DNA from: Roseiarcus sp963758335
Lineage (GTDB): Bacteria; Pseudomonadota; Alphaproteobacteria; Rhizobiales; Beijerinckiaceae
Assembly: GCA_963758335.1 (NCBI GenBank)
Contig: CAVWVF010000002.1
Span: 1,488,001-1,552,000, forward strand
Direction: 5' to 3'
DNA: 64,000 nucleotides
The notes beneath the pieces were generated by a model, which was given only the letters and a program-made list of their open reading frames with translations, had not been told where the DNA came from and ran no database searches. Each line of letters begins with the position of its first letter. Position 1 is the stretch's first letter. Below are positions 27,013-35,083 of this stretch, piece by piece. The translations under genes were made by a program, and so were the position numbers.

Positions 27013-27655
27013 CCTTCGTCCCATCCCTTGGTTCGACCGCAACGACCATCCCTTCATCCCGACCTGCCGCCCGGCAGAGCGCCGCGCGCAGTGGAAGTCA
27101 CCCCGAAGGGGGCGCAGCGAAGCGGAGCACCGCGCCTTGGCGCGGTTGACGGAACGAGCACGGCGCTACACTCCAAATACAAGGGACCGCGCCGCCGCCC
27201 TGCGGGGTTACAGCCCCGCAAAGCACTTGACTACTGGTGGGGAGTCCCCCCACTCCAACCCTAGGATCTCCTTGGGACTCCCGCTAAGCTCCCGCAACCA
27301 ATCCATTCATTTTCACAAAACAAACATGCTCGATACCCCCCTGGAATATAAAATAAATCCCAGAACAATCAACTACCATAATCTGTCTATTACGAGAGAA
27401 AGCATCTGCCTATCCGACCGTCTTCCGCGCGCATCGAAAGATCCCCACGTGGGGGAAAAGGTTACCCGGGTAACCAATTGGGCGGCAGAGATCGGCGCTA
27501 AAACGACGAAGTGATTGAAATCGCCCATCAACGGAGCGTTAACGACCGCGTGCAAACCGTTCGCGCTGGTGATAGGTTGGTTCGACAGCCTGAGCTTGTC
27601 GAAGGCTCACCGTGAGGCGCTCAGCGCCAACGGCTCGGCGGCCCAAGGAGTGTGA
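27013..27655. other. IS110 right flank and unassigned sequence
   Basis: Contains the IS110 non-coding right side and then AT-richer sequence (27290-27400) with no credible gene. The boundary of the element is not marked by inverted repeats, as is usual for IS110. Confidence 0.4.
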
Positions 27656-27658
27656 TCA

Positions 27659-28320
27659 ATGGCGCGTCGCGGTGATCCTTCGATGCCTCAGGATGTCGGA
27701 CCAGCTCCCGGTACTACGATTAACCGGACCGTGCCCACGGCCGCCGTAAGTCTCCCGAAGAGCCTGCGGCCGCCGGTCGTTCATCATCTCGTTCATCACC
27801 TAATCCATCATCTCGTTCATCCGATAGCTCCACCGCCGTCGCCGCCGTCGCCCCTCATCCCGGGCCTCCCGAGGGAGCCGGCGAAGATCCTTTGCCGCCG
27901 ACGCCTGAGCAAATCGCGGCAGGCAACGCTCTTGTCGCTCGCCTGCGCCAGACTTACGGCATTCCGGAGAGCGGCGTCGTCACCCACGGCCAGCTCGAAC
28001 AGACACACGCGGCCCCGGGCGTCATCTCGGGCCTGACGATGCTGCGGAAGGAGAGGACTTCATCTCGTTCTATCGGGGGCGGCAGCCGCAGCAAACCAGC
28101 GGCGACGCCCACACCCTGCCCAGCGCGACGCCCTCGCCCACGCCAACGGCCAGCGCGACGCCGATCCGCCCCGCTACAATGACGCCGGGCGTCACCCTCA
28201 ATACGTCGCCGTTAGATATCGTTGCGCAGGCTGAGAGCGGCGACCGCAACATTCCGCAGAATATTCACGATATAAACACCGACAAGGGAACGCCGGCGAG
28301 CGGTTATTTTCAGACGATCC
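27659..28320 (+). pseudogene. N-terminal part of a phage lysozyme/transglycosylase-like protein
   Basis: Several frames join into one protein. The N-terminus MARRGDPSMPQDVGPAPGTT and a His/Pro-rich linker come first, then PPTPEQIAAGNALVARLRQT and YGIPESGVVTHGQLEQTH. After an indel near 28050 the frame gives EDFISFYRGRQPQQ and a Thr/Pro linker, then SPLDIVAQAESGDRNIPQNI and HDINTDKGTPASGYFQT. The last part looks like the start of a lysozyme-fold domain with Glu as candidate catalytic acid. It ends where the DUF4062 gene region begins; a C-terminal remnant may be at 31880-32157. Confidence 0.45.
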
Positions 28321-28421
28321 GCAGTCAACAATACCACCGATTTCGCTTTTCCCAAAGTGTATGTCGATTTCCCTGCCGCGGTATGCCACATTCGCCCGGG
28401 CCATGACGCGGGCGCCGGGCG

Positions 28422-31400
28422 ATGGCGGACGTAAAACTGTTTCTCTCCTGCGTGTCGGACGAGTTCGGCGCCTATCGCGAGACCCTTCGCCATGCGCTGA
28501 CGCGGCCGAACGTCGAGATCAAGATCCAGGAGGATTTCAAGAATCTCGGCGGCGACACGCTCGCCATGCTCGAAGCCTATATCGAGCAGTGCGACGCGGT
28601 CGTGCATTTCATCGGCGAGATGGCAGGCTCGGCGCCGAAGGCCACCAGCGTCGACGACCTTCTCAGGCGACGGCAAAAACTCGCGGCGCAACTCGCGGAC
28701 AAGGGCATGGGGCGCGAGGCGCTCGGCGGCCTGACCTATACGCAATGGGAGGCGTGGCTCGCGATCGGTTTCAACCAACACGGCGCCAGGAAGAACCTCG
28801 TCATCGTCGCGCCGGTCAAACGCTTGAAGCGCGGCAAGACCTTCGAGCCGACCGACGATTCGCGCGCCTCGCAGGCCGATCACTTGCGCCGCCTCGAGGA
28901 GATCGACCTGTATCCCGGCCGGCCGTTCAAGAGCGGCGACAACCTCATCGCGCAGGTTTTCGGCTCGGCGGTAATCGACACGCTTGTGAAGGCCGGGAAA
29001 ATGGCTCCGCCCCGCAAGCCGCGCAATCTTCCGCTGCTCTCGCTCGGCGGCCTGTTCGCCGGCCGTAAGAAAGCACTTCAAGCCTTGCGTAAGGCCCTTC
29101 TCGCCGCGAAGGGCGGAGCCGTCGCCCTGCATGGGCTGGGTGGGGTGGGCAAGACGCGGCTCGCGATCGAATATGGATGGGCGCGCGAGGCCGACTATTC
29201 GGCGCTCTTGTTCGTGAGCGCCAGCGACGCGGCGAGCCTGAACGCGGGCCTCGCCGCGCTCGCCGCGCCGGAGATTCTGGACCTGCCGGAGAAGGAGGCG
29301 CGCGACGACGCGACGAAGATCGCCGCGGCGCTGCGCTGGCTCGAAGCCAACCCGACCTGGCTGATGATCCTCGACAATGTCGACGACGGCGCGGCCGTCG
29401 CCGCCGTGAGCCAGCTCCTGCCGCGGCTGAAGGACGGGCATGTGATCGTGACCGCGCGGGCGGCGAATTTCCCTCCCGCCATCCGCAAGCTCGCACTCCC
29501 GGCGCTCGGCGAGCACGCCGCGACGCAATTTTTGCTCGACCGGACGTCGGAGGATCGCAGCCGCGCCCCGAACGATGCGGCGCTGGCGCGGACACTTGCC
29601 GGCGAACTCGGCGGTCTCGCGCTCGGGCTGGAGCAGGCGGGCGCTCATATCGCGGTCGAGCATATCGGCTTCGCCGACTATCTGGCGCTGTGGAACGCGG
29701 CGCGCGAGGCGGCGCTCGCCTGGTCCGATCCGGTCGTGACCGGCTCGGAAAAGACCCTTGCGACGGTCTGGACGACTTCGGTCGCGCGGCTCACCCCGGA
29801 AAGCCGCCGCCTGCTCGATCGGCTCGCATATCTCGCGCCCGATCCGATCCCCAATTCGCTCCTCGACGTTGAGGTTCCGGGCGAGGCGGCGGGCACCGGC
29901 GCGACCTCCCCCCGCGCTGGCCTCTACGCCTATTCGCTGATCACGCGCGCGACCCAGGTGGGCGGCGGGGCGCCGGGCTTCATCGTTCATCGCCTCGTGC
30001 AGGATTTCGCCCGCCGCGCGATGAGCGGGGAGCGCAGGACGCCGGCGCTGCGCGAGGCGCTGCAATGGGTCAACGCGGCCTTCGTCGGCGATCCCTACGA
30101 CGTGCGGGACTGGCCAACCCTCGATCCGCTCGCGCCGCACGCCCTCGCGGTCGCGCGCAACGCAGACGCGGCGGAGGTCGCGGAGCCGACCGGGCGGCTG
30201 TTCAACCAGCTCGGCGCTCTCCTCCATGCCAAGGCGGACTACGCCGAGGCGGAGCCGCTCTTTCGCCGCGCGCTCGCGATCGACGAAAAGAGCTACGGCC
30301 TGGATCATCCCAACGTGGCGATCGACCTCAACAATTTCGCGCTGCTGCTGAAGGCCACGAACCGCCTCGCCGAGGCCGAGCCGCTCTATCGCCGCGCGCT
30401 CGCGATCGACGAACAGAGCTACGGCCTGGATCATCCCAAGGTGGCGACCAACCTCAACAATCTCGCGGGGCTGCTTCAGACCACGAACCGCCTCGCCGAG
30501 GCCGAGCCGCTGATGCGCCGAGCGCTCGTGATCGACGAAAAGAGCTACGGCCCGGATCATCCCGATGTGGCGAGGGACCTGAACAATCTCGCGCTGCTGC
30601 TTCACGACACGAACCGCCTCGCCGAGGCCGAGCCGCCGATGCGCCGCGCGCTCGCGATCTTCGAGAAGAGCTACAGCCCGGATCATCCCAAGGTGGCGAC
30701 CTGCCTCAACAATCTCGCGCAGCTGCTTCAGGCCACGAACCGCCTCGCCGAGGCGGAGCCGCTCTTTCGCCGCGCGCTCGCGATCGACGAACAGAGCTAC
30801 GGCCTGGATCATCCCAAGGTGGCGACCCGCCTCAACAATCTCGCGCAGCTGCTTCGGGACACGAACCGCCTCGCCGAGGCCGAGCCGCTGATGCGCCGCG
30901 CGCTGGCGATTTCCGAAAAGAGCTACGGCCGGGATCATCCCAATGTGGCGACTAACCTCAACAATCTCGCGCAGCTGCTTCAGGCCACGAACCGCCTCGC
31001 CGAGGCCGAGCCGCTGATGCGCCGCGCGCTCGCGATTTCCGAAAAGAGCTACGGGCCGGATCATCCCAATGTAGCGAGCAGCCTCAACAATCTCGCGCAG
31101 CTGCTTCAGGCCACGAACCGCCTCGCCGAGGCCGAGCCGCTGATGCGCCGCGCGCTGGCGATTTTCGAAAAGAGCTACGGCCCGGATCATCCCAAGGTTG
31201 CGAGCGGCCTCAACAATCTCGCGGCCCTGCTTCGGGACACCAACCGCCTCGCCGAGGCGGAGCCGCTGATGTGCTGCGCGCTGGCGATCGACGAACGGAG
31301 CTACGGCCTGAATCATCCCAATGTGGCGATCGGCCTCAACAATCTCGCGCAGCTGCTTCAGGCCAGGAACCGCCTCGCCGAGGCCGAGCCGCTGATGCGC

Positions 31401-31760
31401 CGCGCGCTGGCGATTTCCGAAAAGAGCTACGGCCGGGATCATCCCAATGTGGCGACTAACCTCAACAATCTCGCGGCCCTGCTTAAGAACACGAACCGCC
31501 TCGCCGAGGCCGAGCCGCTCTATCGCCGCGCGCTCGCGATCGACGAACAGAGCTACGGCCTGGATCATCCCAATGTGGCGATCAGCCTCAACAATCTCGC
31601 GCGGCTGCTTCACGACGCGAACCGCCTCGCCGAGGCCGAGCCGCTCTATCGCCGCGCGCTCGCGATCTGCGAGAAGAGCCTCGGGCCGGACCATCCGATC
31701 ACGGCGATCGTGCGCAACAACCTCGCCGAACTGGAAGCCGCGCTCGGCAAGGGCGCGTGA
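28422..31760 (+). CDS. DUF4062-NB-ARC-TPR protein, candidate STAND immune receptor
   Basis: The 1112-residue protein has three parts. Residues 1-185 are a DUF4062 domain (MADVKLFLSCVSDEFGAYRE, IQEDFKNLGGDTLAMLEAYI, CDAVVHFIGEMAGSAPKA). Residues about 215-450 are an NB-ARC/STAND ATPase: Walker A LHGLGGVGKTRLA near 237-244, Walker B WLMILDNVDD near 314-322, IVTARA near 341, and GGLALGLEQAG near 394 in the GLPL position. From about 590 to the end are 12 kinesin-light-chain-type TPR units of 42 residues (consensus LNNLAQLLQATNRLAEAEPL, then MRRALAISEKSYGPDHPNVA). Such tripartite proteins usually sense a ligand by the repeats, oligomerise through the ATPase and trigger an N-terminal effector; anti-phage defence is inferred. 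The 126-bp DNA repeats are nearly identical. A long antisense frame is a composition artefact. Confidence 0.85.
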   Translation: MADVKLFLSCVSDEFGAYRETLRHALTRPNVEIKIQEDFKNLGGDTLAMLEAYIEQCDAVVHFIGEMAGSAPKATSVDDLLRRRQKLAAQLADKGMGREALGGLTYTQWEAWLAIGFNQHGARKNLVIVAPVKRLKRGKTFEPTDDSRASQADHLRRLEEIDLYPGRPFKSGDNLIAQVFGSAVIDTLVKAGKMAPPRKPRNLPLLSLGGLFAGRKKALQALRKALLAAKGGAVALHGLGGVGKTRLAIEYGWAREADYSALLFVSASDAASLNAGLAALAAPEILDLPEKEARDDATKIAAALRWLEANPTWLMILDNVDDGAAVAAVSQLLPRLKDGHVIVTARAANFPPAIRKLALPALGEHAATQFLLDRTSEDRSRAPNDAALARTLAGELGGLALGLEQAGAHIAVEHIGFADYLALWNAAREAALAWSDPVVTGSEKTLATVWTTSVARLTPESRRLLDRLAYLAPDPIPNSLLDVEVPGEAAGTGATSPRAGLYAYSLITRATQVGGGAPGFIVHRLVQDFARRAMSGERRTPALREALQWVNAAFVGDPYDVRDWPTLDPLAPHALAVARNADAAEVAEPTGRLFNQLGALLHAKADYAEAEPLFRRALAIDEKSYGLDHPNVAIDLNNFALLLKATNRLAEAEPLYRRALAIDEQSYGLDHPKVATNLNNLAGLLQTTNRLAEAEPLMRRALVIDEKSYGPDHPDVARDLNNLALLLHDTNRLAEAEPPMRRALAIFEKSYSPDHPKVATCLNNLAQLLQATNRLAEAEPLFRRALAIDEQSYGLDHPKVATRLNNLAQLLRDTNRLAEAEPLMRRALAISEKSYGRDHPNVATNLNNLAQLLQATNRLAEAEPLMRRALAISEKSYGPDHPNVASSLNNLAQLLQATNRLAEAEPLMRRALAIFEKSYGPDHPKVASGLNNLAALLRDTNRLAEAEPLMCCALAIDERSYGLNHPNVAIGLNNLAQLLQARNRLAEAEPLMRRALAISEKSYGRDHPNVATNLNNLAALLKNTNRLAEAEPLYRRALAIDEQSYGLDHPNVAISLNNLARLLHDANRLAEAEPLYRRALAICEKSLGPDHPITAIVRNNLAELEAALGKGA

Positions 31761-31879
31761 GCGCGCGTCGTGCCGCGGAGGCATGGCTCGGAACGCAGGC
31801 TCAGCGTTCACCTGCGATCTGCGTTCGAAGGACGCTCCCCGCTTGCGGGAGAGGGGAGCGGTCGCGCGCGAGGCGGGGA

Positions 31880-32157
31880 TTGGCAGTGATGCTCGTTATC
31901 CGCTCGCTGGCGCTTTAGCCGCCAATCCACCTATTCCTCCGCCGCGGCCCGTCCCGATGAACGCGCCGATGCCGCCGCCTCGGCCGCGCAATCTCGGTGG
32001 AACCGCTACGCCTCGACCGGGCAGAGCGCCACCGCTCGTTGACCTAGGCCACGGTCCTTTCACCCAGATTAGAGCGCCCAACGCCGACGCTCGCGCAAGG
32101 AATGCGCCGATGTCGAGCGCGTTCGACCTGAGCGGTCTGTTCAGACGATCGGCATGA
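31880..32157 (+). pseudogene. Pro-rich C-terminal remnant, possibly of the split phage lysozyme-like gene
   Basis: Open sequence reads YPLAGALAANPPIPPPRPVP, NAPMPPPRPRNLGG and ends SAFDLSGLFRRSA before a stop. There is no start or ribosome site of its own. A Pro-rich C-terminus fits the lysozyme-like protein whose N-terminal part stops at 28320, on the far side of the DUF4062 gene. The link between the two pieces is inferred from position and composition. Confidence 0.35.
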
Positions 32158-32274
32158 TCTGCCGCTTCTTTGTTGCAACGGCGTTGCAATTGCATGGGTG
32201 CGAACGAACGAATACATTCGCGTCCGAGTCCGGACGACGCGGCTGAGAGGACGAGGTCGGTCTTCCTATTAGCA

Positions 32275-32335
32275 GATCGCGTTACCCCCTACCCATGGGC
32301 GGCTTGGTCAGAGACAGCCCCGGGGGTGTCACCGC
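32275..32335 (+). repeat. GATCGCGTTACCCCC motif and following GC block, copy 2
   Basis: GATCGCGTTACCCCCTACCC is followed by GTCAGAGACAGCCCCGGGGG. The same two-part pattern, ending TGTCAGTGACTGC, occurs on the minus strand at 39738-39703 and, more degenerate, at 38911-38876. It lies about 150 bases before the zinc protein of the second terminase module. Candidate packaging, attachment or regulatory site. Confidence 0.5.
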
Positions 32336-32427
32336 GCTCGCCATAACCCCACAGAAATTCACAAATAATATTAGCAAAAACTCCCCTGATGGACATTCCC
32401 TCCTCGCCGGCGTTATCTCATGACCCC

Positions 32428-32921
32428 ATGAAAACCTCGATCGACGACTTTTCCTGTCTCAGCGCGTCACGCATGCGCGCCACCGGCCAAATTCCACCGT
32501 CGTCGACGTCAGCTTCCCTGACTGCGAAACCTCCTTCACCGTCGGCGTCCAGCATGTCCGCTTCAAGAACGGCGGCGACTGGGCCTTCTTCGTCTGTCCC
32601 TGTGGCCGCCGGTGCCGGACCCTGCGGCTGTTCGAGGGCGGTGTTGCTTGCCGTGAGTGCCTCAGAGCCCGCGGCTTTCGTCCTCGCATCGAGCTGATCG
32701 CCACCCACAAGCGGGCTGAATATCTAGCCCCGCGCCTCGCCGCGCGCCTCAACTCCACCGTCCCCGCCCAGCTTCATCCTCGGCCGGGCAAGTACGGGAT
32801 GCTCGAACGCCGGGCAAGGCTAGAGCTCAAGCTCAAGCGCACCCTCCTGGTCGCTCGCCGGCATAAGATCGAGGAGTACGAGAAGATGCTCGCTCGGCTT
32901 GGCGTTGATCCCGACCGATGA
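32428..32921 (+). pseudogene. phage zinc-ribbon-like protein, second module, frameshifted
   Basis: MKTSIDDFSCLSASRMRATG starts the protein. After an indel near 32495 another frame continues DVSFPDCETSFTVGVQHVRF and GGDWAFFVCPCGRRCRTLRL with paired cysteines. It then reads GGVACRECLRARGFRPR and a basic tail (LKRTLLVARRHKIEEYEKML). This parallels the intact paralogue at 21746 throughout. Its stop overlaps the following terS-like start. Confidence 0.65.
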
Positions 32922-33375
32922 GCCTCGCGCCCGCCATCCCCGACACCGTCGCCCATCTCGACGCCGACGTCGTCGTCGAAACACTTTCCCGTCACGGCGT
33001 CAACGTCAGCGAGGCCGCCAGCGAGCTTGGCGTCGGCTCCGCGGACCTCTGTTGTGGGCCAGGCCGCACCTGGTCGACGCCGCGGCCGAGATGGAGGAGA
33101 GGCGGCTCGACCTGGCCGAGAAGAACATTTTTGAGCCGCTGCAAAGTGATGATCCCCGCCGCCGTGACGCCGCCTCGATGTTCACCATCAGAAACAGCAT
33201 CAAGGCTCGCCGTCGCGGCTGGATCACATCGGCGGCAAGCGCTGACGTCAACGTCGACGTCAATCTCCCGGCGGCCAGAATCGTTATTTCGTGGGACGAC
33301 GGCGACGAGGACTCGCCTGGCGATAGTAAGCTCATCGAGCATGAGGCCTGCCCCGAGACTTCGAACAAGGACTAA
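32918..33375 (+). pseudogene. terS: terminase small subunit-like, second module, frameshifted
   Basis: MSLAPAIPDTVAHLDADVVV and ETLSRHGVNVSEAASELGVG match the N-terminal helix-turn-helix of the 22219 gene. After an indel near 33050 the other frame carries on with PHLVDAAAEMEERRLDLAEK, DDPRRRDAASMFTIRNSIKA and the tail DSKLIEHEACPETSNKD. No large terminase follows, so this module is a relic. The tail recurs at 39874-39965 on the minus strand. Confidence 0.65.
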
Positions 33376-33416
33376 ATCTTGGCAACGGCGTGATAAAGCC
33401 GTCGACGCCGCAGACT

Positions 33417-33785
33417 ATGTCGTTCGACGATTTTCTGGCGCGCGTGATAGGGCCGGGTGATGGTCGAACGCGCCGACGCTCGGCCGCGCTCGACCTCGAC
33501 GACGTTGGGCCGCCCCGCGTCGTGATCGTCAAGTGGCCGATGACGACAGCGCGCCGCCCGCCCGCCTCGGCAGGCGTCTGGGCAGGTCGGCGGCGGTGGT
33601 CAAAAACCAATCGGCGTGTTTGCGCCGGTGACCGCTTGGGGATTGCTGCCGTCCGAAGACGACGCAATGCACGACCGCAGTGCGCTAATAGGAGCCGACC
33701 GGGAATGCGTGTCGAACGGGTCAATTTGACTGACGGCGCTTGTCGCCCGCGAGCGCTGGCTACCGGTTCGACTCGGATTGAATAA
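33417..33785 (+). CDS. hypothetical gene following terS in the second module
   Basis: MSFDDFLARVIGPGDGRTRR starts 42 bases after the terS-like stop. A related start (FPSFDDGLARAIEWVVYERA) follows the terS tail of the third module on the minus strand, so the gene position is conserved. Beyond the first ~20 residues the two differ and this copy is Arg-rich, probably decayed. No function known. Confidence 0.35.
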   Translation: MSFDDFLARVIGPGDGRTRRRSAALDLDDVGPPRVVIVKWPMTTARRPPASAGVWAGRRRWSKTNRRVCAGDRLGIAAVRRRRNARPQCANRSRPGMRVERVNLTDGACRPRALATGSTRIE

Positions 33786-33959
33786 ATTCAATGTTTTAGC
33801 GAGTCGGTAAGACGCGGTGACACCTCACGCTGTGCCGCCGCGCTGGCCAAAAAGAGACCTGAGAGTGCCCTTTGCTTTATTGGTCGAGGCTTGTCGAACC
33901 TCATCGCCCCACGAATTGGGGAATCATCCCCCGAGCGACGCAGTACTGCGACCGCACCA

Positions 33960-34080
33960 ATTCGATCTCGCGCGGACGGCGCTCAGCTATAGTCCCGCCG
34001 TGGACGGCCGTGGCGGCGAGAAATAGGCGCTCGCGCCCGTTTGCGAGTTTTTACAAACCGGCGTGCTTGCCGAAATAGTC
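33960..34080 (+). repeat. ~110 bp direct repeat, left copy
   Basis: The segment CGCGGACGGCGCTCAGCT through GGCGGCGAGAAATAG to GCGAGTTTTTACAAACCG matches 37172-37295, where it reads CGTGCGGATGGCGCTCAGCT and GCGAATTTTTACAAACCG. The two copies bracket the cyclase, SBP56 and membrane-protein genes and stand just upstream of coding units. They could be duplicated leader sequence or the edges of a transferred cassette. Confidence 0.6.
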
Positions 34081-34187
34081 GTCTCGAGCAGACCCACAAC
34101 GTCGAAGGCGAGGTGCAAATCAAGGCCGCGTCCGGCCAAGATTTCGCGCCGCACCGTGATTTGGCCGCGGCGAGCCAGGGAGATTAC

Positions 34188-35006
34188 GTGCCGATTTACA
34201 TGGACCGCCACGACCTGCGCGGAGCGAAGGCGGAGGATGTCGCCGAGGCGCATCGCCGGGACGTCGACATTCAGGACCGACACGGCGTAAAATATATGGC
34301 CTATTGGTTCGACGAGAGCAACGGCGCTGCGTTCTGCCTCGTCCATGCGCCAGACGCCGCCACCGCCGAGCGAGTTCATCGTGAGGCGCATGGTGAAATC
34401 CCCAACGCCATCATTCCGGTCGATCTTGCCACTGTCGAGGCATTCCTCGGCCGCATCGGCGATCCGCGGGCGGCCCCTGGCGCGGCCGCGCCCGCCGTCG
34501 ACTCCGGGTTGCGGGCCGTCATGTTCACCGACATCGTCGGTTCGACCGAGATGACGGCGCGTCTCGGTGACAGCGCGGCGCTCGAACTCGTACGGGCGCA
34601 TGACGCGCTGGTCCGGCGCGGGCTTGAGGCGTACGGCGGGCGCGAGATCAAGCACACCGGCGACGGCATTATGGCCTCCTTCGACAAGGTGGCGAACTCG
34701 GTGCGCGCCGCCGCCGATATCCAGCGGCGATTTGCCGGTTACAACGCCGACGCGTCCGAGACCTTGAGCGTTCGGATCGGCATCGACGCGGGCGAACCGG
34801 TGACGGAGGGCAACGACCTCTTCGGCTCGACGGTCCAACTTGCGTCGCGGCTATGCAGCGAAGCCGAGGCCAACGGCATCATTGTTTCCGGATTCGCGCG
34901 CGAGCTGTGCCAGGAGGATGCGGCGCGATTCGTGGCGCTCGGCGAGCGGCGACTTAAGGGCTTTGCCGATAAGGCTCAGGTTTTCCGGTTTGAGTGGCGG
35001 GACTGA
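34188..35006 (+). CDS. class III adenylate/guanylate cyclase with N-terminal DUF4242 domain
   Basis: From GTG 34188 (AGGGAG 6 bases upstream) the 272-residue protein begins VPIYMDRHDLRGAKAEDVAE, then RHGVKYMAYWFDE and HGEIPNAIIPVD. This is a DUF4242 (SCO4226-type, proposed metal-binding) domain. Residues ~105-270 are a class III cyclase: MFTDIVGSTEMTARLGD with a metal Asp, ALVRRGLEAYGGREIKHTGD, SVRIGIDAGEPVTEGNDLFG and VQLASRLCSEA. An in-frame upstream extension to 34041 lacks a ribosome site. The combination suggests a cyclase that senses a ligand or metal by the small domain. The SBP56 gene follows 77 bases later and is probably co-transcribed. Confidence 0.78.
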   Translation: MPIYMDRHDLRGAKAEDVAEAHRRDVDIQDRHGVKYMAYWFDESNGAAFCLVHAPDAATAERVHREAHGEIPNAIIPVDLATVEAFLGRIGDPRAAPGAAAPAVDSGLRAVMFTDIVGSTEMTARLGDSAALELVRAHDALVRRGLEAYGGREIKHTGDGIMASFDKVANSVRAAADIQRRFAGYNADASETLSVRIGIDAGEPVTEGNDLFGSTVQLASRLCSEAEANGIIVSGFARELCQEDAARFVALGERRLKGFADKAQVFRFEWRD

Positions 35007-35083
35007 GTCGCCGATCGCATCAAACGAAGCGCAATTCCTCGATCATGGGGGATGGCGAGCTAAAAATACAGGAGGAAACGACC

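Noticed and set aside
28212..31811. 1199-codon open frame on the minus strand opposite the DUF4062-NB-ARC-TPR gene
   Set aside because: It mirrors the repeat structure of the plus-strand gene, is Arg-rich without any domain, and is explained by high GC and codon bias. The plus-strand protein has clear motifs.
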